Assembly: GCF_026151205.1 (NCBI RefSeq)
Contig: NC_087074.1
Location: 11,575,182-11,639,181, forward strand
Origin: Bolinopsis microptera
Lineage: Eukaryota > Ctenophora > Tentaculata > Lobata > Bolinopsidae
Direction: 5' to 3'
Length of the DNA: 64,000 nt
Shown: positions 33,730 through 44,792 of the stretch, in pieces
Numbering within the stretch: position 1 is the stretch's first letter
Layout of the letters: each line of letters starts with the position of its first letter
The notes under the pieces: generated by a model
Seen by the model: the letters and a program-made list of their open reading frames with translations, nothing else
Databases searched by the model: none
What the model was told of the DNA's origin: nothing
Translations under genes and position numbers: made by a program

Positions 33730-34872
33730 AATACCTACCTCCCATCCCAATCATATTATATTAATAATTTTGGTATTTTGTACTCGCAATGCATTAGACT
33801 TAAAAGAATCATCAACTCCCAAGAAAGAATCAAAGAACTTAGAACACCTCACTCACATAAAGAAAAAGCAGCTTGCGTTTCAGACGTAGACGTTCCTTGC
33901 TGCGGGTTACCCGGCCTAGGACAATGGTTGATATTATATTAGTAATAAGTTTCTCAACTAAGAAGAATCGCTGTTACACAAAAATCATTGATCATGCTGT
34001 CTTCATAAATTCAAAGTAAAAGTGAACAGCAAAAAGGTAAAAGCTTCCTCTGTGCTCTGGATCGAAAATACCGGAGGTATAAAAATATAATTTATTTGTT
34101 TCAGTTAGTTTCTGTGGAAAAGCTTACGTCGATCGTACTACTTACACTTTACACATTACAGTTTAAATATTATATAATTATAAACATCTGGAAGGGTAAT
34201 TGACGTATCGTCAATCGCGTTGGAGCGAAGATTTTAAAAATGTACTACTATACGTACATTTTGACGGACATATCTCGTCTAAATTTCTTTTGGAGTACTT
34301 TGCCGCTTCGACGCGCCGCGCAAACTAGCATTTTTGCCTCGCATCGTCGATCGTCGAGCAACGATCTCGATGGGTTGACACCGTCAATCAAAAATTTCTT
34401 CGAAGTAGCTATAGCGCGCGCCGCTTTCCTCTCAAAATGGCCCCCGCGCGAGGCAAGTGCTACGAAATTGCGCGCGCCGGGCTAGTCCATTAACAATGGA
34501 CAACTATATTCACCTAACCATGTGCTTTGTCGATCGCGCCACTGCAATTAGCGCGAGGGCTCTGGATAAAGCAAATGACTATACATTATAATTTGTAGTT
34601 TACTAGACTATCGGACAAAACCTTTTCAGAAACAATGCCGCCAGGCTAATGTCTAGTTAGTCTCCAAAAGCAAAATTAATATCGACCTAAGCACAATTTT
34701 CGTTTTGTTAAAATGACGTTAGCTCCACAATAAAAACAAAATTGGGAACTTTCGGACTTGATTCACGATGTCAATCCTTCGCAGCTCGGTGAGACACTGT
34801 TGTGCATCCCGCCGATCTATCGCTGTGGTTGCGAGAAGAATTATTTGATGCGCGGCGCGACCCAGTAGTGCA
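33730..34872. other. non-coding, turning GC/CpG-rich after 34,290
   Basis: 34290-34560 contains many CGCG and TCGTCG runs unlike its surroundings. TTCACCTAACCATGTGCTTT at 34509 recurs at 35020, so this is part of the same repeat complex as the foldback that follows. Open frames here (33670-33942, 34240-34485) show no domain. Confidence 0.45.
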
Positions 34873-35632
34873 TTGTATCACGTTGCGACCCCCACGGTCG
34901 TTTCACTATGGTCCTGACGATACAGGTCCTGACGATACAGGGGAGCCGCGCACTTCGTGCGCGGCGGGTCATACAACGTATGACAAGTAGTGCATCGCGC
35001 TACAACTTTCGGACCTTTATTCACCTAACCATGTGCTTTCGCGCCACTTCGGGCGCGCTTGTTTCACAAGTCAAGAAAAGCACCTATCCATGAACCCCGA
35101 TGGGAAGGTTCGTGCGCGCGTGCGCAGTGCTGACAACAGCGTCTATGTAGCACAGGTAGTCTTGGCACTTCTCCCTCCAGTATGCAGTATAACCACTTTT
35201 CAGGTTTCTATCGTGCATAGTGACATGTGTATAAGGGTTAATTAGGTATAAACTACAGTACAGCTGTACTTACACCTACATTCACAAGCATGCAAGCTCA
35301 CCTGGTCCAATGAGCGGGAAACGGAGGACAAGGTCGGGTGACGTCATAGTCACGTGACCTCATAAGCTCATAATTAAGTGACTTAGTGACCTCAGACCCA
35401 ATCAATGATCAATTAGGTTCGGGTATGGTCAGCCCCATGTCACCTGATCTTGAGGTGACGTACGACACCTCGTTTACGCAATCAATGTCTGAAAGGCTAC
35501 AAACGTAGCATATGATTGTCATACGTTGTATGACCCGCCGCGCACGAAGTGCGCGGCTCCCCCTGTAGCGTCGCTACTATAGTAGCGTCGCTACTATAGT
35601 GAAGCGACCGTGGGGGTCACCACGTGATACAA
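34873..35632. mobile_element. GC-rich foldback element with ~115-bp inverted arms
   Basis: 34873-34986 is inverted at 35516-35632. Shared blocks include TTGTATCACGT, GACCCCCACGGTCG, the palindrome GCCGCGCAC TTC GTGCGCGGC and GGGTCATACAACGTATGACAA. The arms differ in a small internal repeat (GTCCTGACGATACAG x2 on the left, TAGCGTCGCTACTATAG x2 on the right). The spacer is about 530 bp. No transposase frame; typical of a non-autonomous foldback. Confidence 0.8.
35339..35357. promoter_or_regulatory. adjacent CRE and E-box palindromes
   Basis: TGACGTCA (35339-35346) three bases before TCACGTGA (35350-35357), inside the foldback spacer. Exact consensus sites for CREB/ATF and bHLH-Zip factors; function unproven, and no gene starts nearby. 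Confidence 0.4.
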
Positions 35633-35942
35633 GCATATGAGGACAGAAGCGCGGGAAATTTTGGCACCACTGTAGAGTGGTGCCAAAATCGTTGGGTGGG
35701 TTCATGGCTAGAGCCCTTTTTACCGCCGTGAGGCGGGCGCGCGCTACTGCAAGCGCAAGGGCTCTGGATAGAGCAAGACCTTTACTTTGTCATTCGTAAA
35801 TTTTGTTTTATTTTATTCCAAAAAGTTTTATTTTGGGCAAAATTGAAAATAAAAGTGTGCATTTGCCAATGCAATATTTGTCTTCTGATTGATTGAATAT
35901 GTTAGGTGAAGCTAAAAATGCGTCAAACGTGCAATCAGTAAA
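35633..35942. other. spacer, repeat-derived
   Basis: TTTTGGCACCACTGTAGAGTGGTGCCAAAA is a perfect short palindrome near 35658-35687. GGGCTCTGGATAGAGCAA near 35758 echoes GGGCTCTGGATAAAGCAA near 34558. No gene. Confidence 0.5.
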
Positions 35943-36308
35943 ACCCAGGAAAAGTTACCGGCTGGTGGTGGTACTAGAGTTGGTTTAATTTAAACAGACG
36001 GCTTCACCTCGCGCGCAACAACAAGCATGATTTGCACGCGTGGCGTATTCCAATGTTCAGGCAGCTACCACGTGACACAATTCAGCCAACCAGAGTACAG
36101 GAATCCGCAAAGTTAAAGTTGCAAACTTTTGATCGGCCTGAAAGGGGACTTTTCTGGAGATTTTGAGATAACTCAACAATTACGTTGTCTTGAATTTTCC
36201 TCCTGGAGAGGTAACGTTACTTTTAAAAGAGGAACATGTTACAAAAAACCGGAAGTCTCTAACTCTTTTACTTTCAAATTTAAGCCCCATCCGGTCAGGG
36301 TTTCTGGG
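35943..36308. repeat. 366-bp direct repeat, copy 1
   Basis: Identical to 36671-37036 except for A/T at 36141/36869. Begins ACCCAGGAAAAGTTACCGG and ends CCGGTCAGGGTTTCTGGG, so the ends are roughly inverted (CCCAG...CTGGG). Contains an internal open frame without features. Confidence 0.97.
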
Positions 36309-36670
36309 TGCAGTTGACTGACGCCGAGTAGGGTGTTTTGGCCGTTCTAACTTAAGAATTTTAAGAATTAAAGCAGCCGTATTGATCTTCCAAACCTACA
36401 ACTTTCAAGGGCTAGAATTCGCTGTATTTTGCCGTTAAACCACAACTTGTACTGTTTTACTTCATGATGGGGGGGGGGGGAGGGGGAGGGGGGGGGCCGT
36501 AATTCAAAAGCAAATTTGGCAAGAAGTGGTGCTCACGGTCTCACTTAACGTCACTTATCGCTCAGTTAAGAGCGACCATGGTCTTAAGCGACAGACAGCC
36601 TGCAGGCATATGATCCGAATACGAAATATCCTTGTGTTCGGCATTTAATAGCCCTAATTGGTTACTTCGC
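36309..36670. other. spacer between 366-bp direct repeats, with G-run
   Basis: 362 bp. Includes a G-rich run at 36469-36496 (G12 A G5 A G10), able to form G-quadruplex, and a small inverted motif ACTTAACG...CGCTCAGTTAAG. No coding frame. Confidence 0.6.
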
Positions 36671-37036
36671 ACCCAGGAAAAGTTACCGGCTGGTGGTGGT
36701 ACTAGAGTTGGTTTAATTTAAACAGACGGCTTCACCTCGCGCGCAACAACAAGCATGATTTGCACGCGTGGCGTATTCCAATGTTCAGGCAGCTACCACG
36801 TGACACAATTCAGCCAACCAGAGTACAGGAATCCGCAAAGTTAAAGTTGCAAACTTTTGATCGGCCTGTAAGGGGACTTTTCTGGAGATTTTGAGATAAC
36901 TCAACAATTACGTTGTCTTGAATTTTCCTCCTGGAGAGGTAACGTTACTTTTAAAAGAGGAACATGTTACAAAAAACCGGAAGTCTCTAACTCTTTTACT
37001 TTCAAATTTAAGCCCCATCCGGTCAGGGTTTCTGGG
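36671..37036. repeat. 366-bp direct repeat, copy 2
   Basis: Second copy, one mismatch to copy 1 over 366 bp, so the duplication is very recent. Distance 728 bp from start to start. Confidence 0.97.
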
Positions 37037-37427
37037 AATTTTGTAAATTTAAAACCTAACATAACGCGCACCGAGTTTAAAGTTGGACCCATTGACGCGA
37101 AGGTTTTAATATTTCTAACAAACAAATATTTTAAAAGTATCACCAGTTATTATATTAAGTAAACTTAAGCACGCACACGAACATTAACTCGCTGTGAATA
37201 GAATACGCGATCAGCTTTAGTAACACACTCAGCCGATAAGGTTTGCTGAGTTGACGAACACTGTCATGTTGCAAATTATAAAATAAAAGGTCTTGTACTT
37301 TGTATTTTTCGCAGAATCGGAGTAACCTGAGGACCCCAGACTATTATGTTCATAAACATAAATAAACATAAATAAAGATTCGGCGGAATGACAGGCTGAG
37401 CGCCGCCCAGTAAAATCAAAGTGAATG
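37037..37427. other. AT-rich spacer
   Basis: CGCACCGAG and AACAAATATTTT...AGTATCACC near 37068-37146 echo the right arm at 33660-33725. A repeat relict; no gene. Confidence 0.4.
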
Positions 37428-37637
37428 TCATCTGACATCTGAGTCATGAAAAACGTTTAGGTAATGTTTGATCGAAATTATTCTTTTCATGGTTTGGAGT
37501 AGTGAAACATCGAGAATAACTTGAACATTGAAAACAGCACCGACTGTAGCTTTAGACACAATGTACCTTAGTTTCTGTATGTCTGTCAAATTCGAATTGT
37601 TCATCCATATAATAGGACCATAAAACAGTGTTACCAC
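37428..37637 (-). pseudogene. possible LINE RT C-terminal remnant
   Basis: Minus-strand peptide LFYGPIIWMNNSNLTDIQKL, then RYIVSKATVGAVFN...MKRIISIKHYLNVF resembles the region after the RT domain in RTE/CR1-type LINEs (Y.I..W..N.T...KL..IVS.A......I..). No catalytic motif is present. Weak call. Confidence 0.35.
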
Positions 37638-37670
37638 AAAACATAAAACAGTGTTACCATAAAACGGTGT

Positions 37671-38143
37671 TACAATGCAAGGGTCCTGGAAGTAGAGAAA
37701 GGAAGCTTCACGCCGTTATTTTTCTCAACGTCTGGTGGAATGGGTGGTGAAGCTGAAAGACTAGTAAAGAAGCTGGCTAGTAAGATGGAATACCACACAG
37801 GGCGGAGGTACTCAGATGCTGTGGGATATATTAGGAAGCGCCTTCGTTTCGAAATCTTAAGAACGATTGTAATTTTTCTCCGAGGGGACAGAGGGGCGAG
37901 AAAAAACTTTGTCAATATAGACAGTTTAGATTTGAACTTGGAGCCGCAACCTCATTGCAAGAAAAAGGAAGGAGAGGTACTGCGATGTAGTGAGACACTT
38001 GAGAACTAGGATAAGATTTGCAATGTTGAGAACAACTCTTATTGCTCTACGAGGGTACCGAGGAAAGAAGGTGGACACCAAACGTGAGATTCAGCTATCA
38101 GAAGTTTCATACAACCTCATCCCTGCCCCTATAATGGAGTAGA
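37671..38143 (+). pseudogene. retroelement-derived C-terminal domain, two tandem copies
   Basis: 37671-37950 reads RVLEVEKGSFTPLFFSTSGG, MGGEAERLVKKLASKM and GRRYSDAVGYIRKRLRFEIL, then RTIVIFLRGDRG. This is the EKGSFTPL..STSGGMG.EA...L...M/YS....IR.RL.F..LR....LRG.RG region I associate with reverse-transcriptase proteins of invertebrate, notably cnidarian, retroelements. After a frame change, 37979-38143 repeats its second half (RYCDVVRHLRTRIRFAMLRT, TLIALRGYRG ... YNLIPAP, stop). Two versions of the same domain in tandem mean a duplication or two fused element ends. AT-rich tail with TAATAAAACAAAAGT repeats follows (38262-38290). Confidence 0.5.
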
Positions 38144-39603
38144 TCATGTGTTTTGTTACAATGTTTTTAAATTGTGCTCTGCCAATTGCAACACTTAAAA
38201 TTTGATTGTGCTCTGCCAATTGTAAAAAATTGTATTTTACTTATAGGGTCATTGTGACATAATAAAACAAAAGTTAATAAAACAAAAGTTAAATTTATTA
38301 CCAATTATTCAATCAATACATATCATAAATTCTAATATTGGAAACACAATGCAAAATGGATGTCTTTTAAAACTACAATTTCATTGTGACTAATAATCTA
38401 TTGACTTTCAAAGTTGAATTTTAGTTAAGTATGAAATGCCACCACATCATAGTTAGGGTAAAATGTTATATTTAAATTTTAAAATTGAGAAGATTGCTCT
38501 ATGGCTTAAAATTTAAAATTCTAGCAAAAGATATCTTATTTTTAAATAGTTGGTTACAGTTTATGACAGTACTGGCATGACTAGTTTTATTGTGGCTGGT
38601 AAAAGGACCCAGTTGCCTGTAAGGGCTTTACCGAACCCCAGGGGACCACAATGTGATAAGATCAGGCCAGATGTTTCTATGTAGAGCAATTTATTTATTT
38701 AAATGGAGCTATGGTTACGTGGTATAGCTGGTGGTCATGTTTAAGGGTCAGTTTATCCTTGTGTGCTAATTATCCATCCAGATGCTTAGTGATGTGGGTA
38801 AATCATGCCCTTCTACGATATATAATGTTTGACCATAAATTTGTTTTTACCACATAAACTGTGGCACTAATGTCAATTAACAATATTTACATTCATTGAT
38901 ATTTAAAGCGTGTTTTTTCCCCAGCACTACTACACAACAAAAACTTGTCGGCCCACCGAGGAAACACGGTCGCAGAACAAAGAGCCCAATTGTGCTCTTC
39001 TATTCTGTGATCGTGTGTATCTACTATAAACTAGCTAAATATACAAAGAAAATTTAATGGAATCATTACAGTCGTTTGATAAGTTCACGTGTCAAAGTAA
39101 TGTTCATGGTGATCATATTTTTCGATCCCCGGTGGGCAAACACTCGTCCGAAAGGTCAAGGCAAACCTGTCGATGTTTCACCATACGAAGTAAGGCGATT
39201 TAAACATATACTCAGCTTACAACTCAACCCATGGGACGAGACGTCGTGAGCCTCAAAATTCCTCAAAATATACAGCACATACCTAGTTAGCAAACACTAA
39301 ACACAACGTACATACGATACCAAATAATGTATAATGCCATTACTAATTCGAAAGAAAATATATCTGCTATCTAATTTAAAAAATTGAAAAATTGAAGAAT
39401 AAACCTGAAGAAAGGAGAAGGAGAGGGGTTTGGGAGAGGCAGAGTAGGAAAACAACAGGATCCTGTGCCGCAGGATTTTAAAATTTGTTGTATGATGATT
39501 CGTTTTGTTTCGTCTCTTAGATTAATATAGGTCTGATACCCTTGTCATGGTTCTTTGCAATAACACCGTGGTTTACTCATATGATTAAGTTTAGTTAATT
39601 AAC
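38144..39603. other. AT-rich spacer and LINE 3' UTR
   Basis: From about 39360 to 39603 is probably the 3' untranslated end of the minus-strand LINE. 38940-39150 has partly inverted motifs (GCCCACCGAGG against CCCCGGTGGGC), possibly a decayed foldback. No gene. Confidence 0.45.
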
Positions 39604-42600
39604 CTATTTCAATGATAATTCATTTGCATCAAAGTTGTAACTGCACCATAGTTGTCTGTCATATTTAGATTGTAGTTCTAACAAAGCTTTCTTAAGATTA
39701 TTCTTGAATATACTGATGGGAGTGGAGAAGTCTATTTCACTCGTTGACTTACGGCAGTGATTCCAAATACTGGTTGATTGGTAGATGAATAGTGAGGACG
39801 GAGTGGGTGGGATGAAGTAGTTGTCTCGTCTTGGTGACCTGTTGAATAAAGAGAACATTGAGACTGGTGATTGGAACTTATTAATTTTAAACATTTCCAG
39901 TAAACAGTGCAACTTATGAAGATTGTGGACAGTCAGGAAGTTATACTCGTTACAGATTGGTTTACTGTGTTCTAGTTCAAAGAAATCTTTGCCTAACATC
40001 TGCTTGATAACTTTACCGGTCTTATCCCTAGTGATAGGCCTTGCTCTGGCACATGTTTTGAACTTATTGAAGTACGCATCATTATCACCAAAGAGAATTC
40101 TTATGCATTTCTTTTGTGTTTTAAATATGGCTTCTAGTTTATTATTTGATACACCTCCCCAAACAGATATTCCATAACATAGGTGTGATTCAAAAAGGGT
40201 GTGGTACAGGTCCTTATAGAGTGTTTTAGGTACACAGCGTCTGATTCCACATAGTCTACCAATCTCACATTTCAATTTACGATTTAACGCTTTCAAGTGA
40301 GCATCCCAGTTCAGTTTTTGGTCAATAATGACTCCAAGAAACTTAGTTTCCTCTACCTTTTTAATTATTATATTATTCAGTGTCAGTTCTAATTCATTGG
40401 TGTTTGAATCTGGTTCATTTCTACAGTTCGGCTTAAAGTGGATATAACAACATTTCTTTGTGTTGATATGCAGCAAGTTACTCTTCATATATTGATGAAC
40501 AAGTTTAAGAATTTTGTTAGCTTTGCAGTAAAGTGTTTTTATACATTTATCTACAACAAATATGTTGGTGTCATCGGCAAAAAGTATAAACTTACCTAGC
40601 TCTAGGTCTGATACTCTATATATTTCATTGATGTAGATAATGAAAAGCAAGGGACCTAATACTGACCCCTGAGGCACACCAAATATTACAGACAGTTTTT
40701 CGGATTCTTCTCCAAGTACTGAAACATATTGCTGTCTATTAGAGAGGTAACTGGCTATTAATTTATTTGCAGTCCCTCGAATTCCATAATCATTCAGTTT
40801 TTTAAGCAGTTTATCATGACAGATTGTATCAAAAGCTTTACTTAAATCAATGAAGATTTTTATCTCTTAGTGATTTTTCAATGTAGTCGACAGAGAAGTT
40901 AAGTGCATGGCTTGTCGAATGATTTTTTCTGAAGCCATATTGATTTTCATATAATAATCCTTGCGACTGAAAGAAACTGTAAAGCCTGGAGAATATAATT
41001 TTTTCAAGTATTTTACCAAATATCGCTAAGGTTGAGATAGGCCTGTAATTTTCAAGAAGCTCAGCATTTTCTTTTTTATATATTGGACTTATTTTACCTA
41101 CTTTTAGGTCGTCTGGAAAAACTCCCTGTTGCATACATTCGTTATACAATACCGATAGTAGTGGACTAATTTTGCCTGATACTGCCTTTACTATATGCAC
41201 TGGTATATCACTAGCCTTGCCATTCTTAAGTTCCGATATGATCTTAGCCACCTCTTCAGGTGAGCAGTCATGTAGATATATATTAGCTGTATTTGATTTA
41301 GGTAAGAGGTCACAGAAACTTGGAAGCTGATTAATTTGTATTTCTCCTAGTTCTGTGTAGGCTGCATTAAGGTTAGATGCTAGGGATACAAAATACTTAT
41401 TGAATTCATTCGCTATAACTCTGCGATTAGTTATCTTTTCATTGTCTATGGTAAATATAGGTCTGATATCACGTTTCTGTTTGCCACGAATTTTATTTAT
41501 AAGTTCCCAGGTTTTCTTGGAGTTTCCCTGAGTTTCAAGAAACTTGTCAGAATAATATTCAGATACAGCCTTTTTACGAACCTTTTTTAGAGTCTTTCTA
41601 TATTCTTTGTAGTCATCATAACGGTTTCTTTTATTACAGCAGATAGAACACAGGCATGTGCCCCCTTTTGTGTCAGTTTCGCCTTGTTTACACTTAACTT
41701 TCCTGACTTTCGCCCAGGCATCATACAGTCCATGGCAGTGGTTTACTGAGGCTATAATCCCGCCAGTAATCCAGGGGTTGTTCTGCATAGTGCGCTTAGT
41801 GGTTTTGGGTACAGCTAGTTTGCAGGTTTCGTCAATGCTGTTTTTAAAGATATCATGAAAGTTGGTAAAATCTATAATTGGTTCATTATCTAGTTTATTA
41901 CCCAAGACTTCAGCAAATTTATCAGTGTTTGACTTACAATAGTCATAATATTGAGTGTGCTTATGAATATTTTTGGTCTTGCTAATTTTCCAGTCAGATA
42001 TATTAAATATAGGGAGGTGGTGAGATATGTGATCAGTTATGACTCCAGAGGCAGTAACAGAGTCTAGGTCATTTGTAATGATGTTGTCGATGCATGAGGC
42101 ATTACATCCAGGCTTTTCATGAGTTGCTAATGATATCAATGGGAAGAAGCCTCTACTGAATAGGACGTCTTCATACTGTGCAATAATGTTACTGTGTTTA
42201 CCATGGAGATTAATGTTAAAATCACCTGCAATGTGTGTATGTTTTGGTGCTTTATCAAGGATTGACGACAATTCTTGGAGAGCTTGCTCAGCATTGCCAC
42301 TTGGAGGGCGGTATATTACTCCTATAGAAGTATAATTTCCGATACTTCCTATGGTTACAAAGAGGGTTTCTAGATTTTCTGTTACTTGTGACAGGTTGTT
42401 ATTTTTAACAGCATTAAAGGAGTTAAGGACATATAGAGCTACTCCTGAGCCTTTTACTTTCGAGTCAAAGGTATCTTGATAGAAGCTCTCATAGCCTGTG
42501 AGTTCGTACAAGTTTTTCAATTCAGGGCCAACATTTGTTTCAGCAAGACCAATTACAGAGAATTTGTTAGTAAATCTAGCTATTTCAATTGCCAGCGAGT

Positions 42601-42979
42601 CAAAGTTTGATTTGTTGCCATCAAGATTTTGAAATATTAGTGAGTTTTGCACTTGTAATTCGTGAGCAAAGGTGTGGTTTATGCCTTTTACAGAATATGA
42701 GTCACAGCTTTCAAGTACCTCAGAGATTTTACGTGTAACATCATCTGCATCAGTGTTATCATCATTGTCATCATTCAGAAGCTTGAATGGGTTATAACGG
42801 ATTACTGCTAGGTGGAGACAATTATTGCAGTACAAGTCAACTTTTTGATTTTGTTTGTCACTGGTGTTATAGCATCTAGAGTGAATGGGACAGTTACAGT
42901 TGTAGCATTCAAATATAGATTGACCTAGATAGATACTTTTTAAACAGTGGGCACAGACCTCTTTTTTAAGAACATTCAT
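39604..42979 (-). pseudogene. LINE ORF2: PHD-like finger, endonuclease, reverse transcriptase (one frameshift)
   Basis: Starts MNVLKKEVCAHC. Cysteines/histidine at about residues 9, 12, 25, 28, 33, 36, 51 and 54 make a PHD-like finger. The APE-type endonuclease follows: FQNLDGN, GLAETN, IYRPPSG, GDFNINL, CIDNIIT and the DHxxHHLPI end (residues about 115-325). RT begins near 620: SPIYKKEN...NYRPIS, NQYGFRKNHST. Near 40850 the frame shifts by one base (RDKNLH stop versus KIFIDLSKAFDT), then runs on through VPQGSVLGPLLF, FADDTN and the thumb to TAA at 39604. All catalytic motifs are present; a single indel inactivates an otherwise intact enzyme for target-primed reverse transcription. Confidence 0.9.
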
Positions 42980-43593
42980 ACTGGAGGCTGATAGCCTTCA
43001 ACATGAGGCTGTCCTCCGGCGGCATGAGAATAAAGTGTTGAACCAACCTTACCGTCCCTCCTCCCCCTCTTCCTCCTATCAGTCCCTCCATGCATCCTAA
43101 CAAGGACAGTATTACGGATTAAAGTAGCAAGTTTGGCCACTCCCTTCCAATTAAGGTGCAGGTAATCCGTCCGGCCATATTTGTCAAACTCCCTGGACAA
43201 GGTTGGGCAAAGTAAGCCAGTGTTATTATCCAGGAAGTCATCAAAGCCATCAACGAACTGGACACCAAAGTTTTTGGGAAGTAGCTCACGTCGAATAAGC
43301 TCTATAAAGTATAGAACTTTCCTATTTAAGTCAGTATTTCGAGTTGGTAAAAGTGGACAAAGAAATACTTGAGCAGTTGGATTGGCCTCTTGGATTTGCT
43401 CAATCTTGAATTCTAAAAGACTAAATATAGCAAAAAAATAATGTGTATACTGTTTGAAACATTTTATATATAACCATAAAACAGTGTCTGGAAAAGAATG
43501 GTTTTGGCCACTTTGACTATAGTTGCTTGGTTCATGTTCTAGTTTATGTTTGCATGACGACTCATGCAAACCCAGCGGTATAGTAGGTTATTG
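42976..43593 (-). CDS. LINE ORF1 C-terminal part, SGNH/GDSL-like esterase domain
   Basis: The peptide IQEANPTAQVFLCPLLPTRN, then RKVLYFIELIRRELL...VQFVDGFDDFLDN...TDYLHLNWKGVAKLA matches the SGNH-hydrolase domain found in ORF1 of CR1/L2-type LINEs. The D-x-L-H-L-N block near residue 150 carries the catalytic Asp/His pair. The N-terminal GDS block with the nucleophilic serine is not visible, and the open frame is limited upstream by TAA near 43594 with no ATG. Presumed to assist membrane or nucleic-acid interaction of the retrotransposition particle. A basic tail (RRKRGRRDGK) precedes the stop. Stop TGA overlaps the ORF2 start codon (ATGA). Confidence 0.75.
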
Positions 43594-43635
43594 TGAAAAT
43601 GCTTATTGATCAGATACGACAGCTGCACCCAATCA

Positions 43636-43785
43636 ATTAATGGGGGGGGGGGGGGGGGGGGGTATCACTGTCCATTTTATCCCTGCACAAAAAAACTGAA
43701 AAAAGACAAAGACAAAAGGGACAAAAGGGACAAGAGGCCAGAGGGACAAAAGGGACAAAATGGACAGTGGCACCCCCCCATTAAT
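43636..43785. mobile_element. ~135-bp MITE with G-run tips and 7-bp flanking repeat
   Basis: Inverted ends: (G)n TATCACTGTCCATTTTATCCCT on the left, AGGGACAAAATGGACAGTGG plus (C)7 on the right. ATTAATG flanks both sides (43636-43642 and 43780-43786 region), compatible with a target-site duplication. The interior is built of GACAAAAGG repeats. The left tip has expanded to a 21-G run. It lies just beyond the 5' end of the LINE. Confidence 0.65.
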
Positions 43786-44789
43786 GTGAATATGATGATG
43801 AGCTGTTTGAAGGTTAGCCTACTGTGTAATGCGCTTAGTCAATAAAGACACCGTGGTTGTTATAAAAAGGAGATCATGATGAAGCAAGTATTCAGGAACA
43901 TAGGCATGATACAAAGAAGAATGGTCGGTGGGGATTGGGACCCACTTAAATCACGTTAACACAGTGCCCCTCAGTAATCCATGGCCATCATGTCACTACA
44001 AAATTCAAATGTTAGGTAAAAAGCAAAAGATATCTAAAAAGCCCAATCAGAGGTCACATGCAACAGACTAAAAAACTTGATCTGCTGTTAAATATTCTCC
44101 AAATTTAGCCCAAATATCAAAATATTTATCAATGAAAATTTCAAACTTCCTGTGACACCTAGGACTTTCGTCTGATCTGTAAGCTGAATTAAATTCCTTC
44201 CTAGGTATGATAGTAGTTCATAGGAGTTCATAGGAGTTCTACCCTTATTAGTCTTCTACAAACAATCAACAAAGCTGATGGTATCTGAGTATAGTATAGT
44301 ACTATGTTAACAGTACACCACAATGTAAATATTTATACTGAAGGGGGACATATTCAAAGCCTCCATCACAGTTTTCTAATCATTTGGCTTAGCCTACTGA
44401 GAAGACATTTCACAGATGTGTTATTTTGCATAGATCCAACAGATCCGGAGCTATCTCCCTAGACTAGGAAACACTGGCATTCGAATGTCTGCTTGTTTTT
44501 TAAGCTCAGTTTCTTGAGGAACCCACTTTTTTCAATATCCCTCTTGTTGTGGGAAGACCAATGGACAATGGACATTGGACATTGGACATGGAAATAATCT
44601 AATCCCTCACTTTTTGTACTAGTCTGGGTTATTTATTGAAGTGGTTAAACTAATGCATTTGTGTTGTTATTATTGACATCATAAAGTACGTTTCAAATTG
44701 CACTACATAGTCGTTAAAATAATGCTGTATAGACTATAGTGTACTAGCCTTTAATTATTTCTTGATAAATAATAGAAGAATGTTTTCAG
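43786..44789. other. upstream region of TBC gene
   Basis: No coding frame. Short GGACATTGGACATT repeats near 44565-44590. TTTTCAG at 44783-44789 could be the acceptor of a 5' UTR intron just before the TBC start codon. Confidence 0.4.
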
Positions 44790-44792
44790 ATT

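Larger units (their letters stand above)
39604..43593 (-). mobile_element. CR1-like non-LTR retrotransposon, 5'-truncated, nearly intact
   Basis: About 4 kb on the minus strand. Order: SGNH-type ORF1 end, then ORF2 with PHD-like zinc finger, APE endonuclease and reverse transcriptase. ORF1 has no ATG before the conserved part, so the 5' end is missing. Only one frameshift interrupts ORF2, so the copy is young. The 3' boundary is not exactly determined. Confidence 0.85.

Noticed and set aside
34240-34485. 81-codon frame in the CpG-rich block
   Set aside because: Lies in repeat-derived GC-rich DNA with no domain or splice support.
35943-37036. LTR retrotransposon with 366-bp LTRs
   Set aside because: No TG...CA ends, no flanking duplication, no primer-binding site and only 362 bp inside; kept only as direct repeats.
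42153-43372. Plus-strand frames such as 43181-43372 over the LINE
   Set aside because: Shadows of the minus-strand LINE reading frames.
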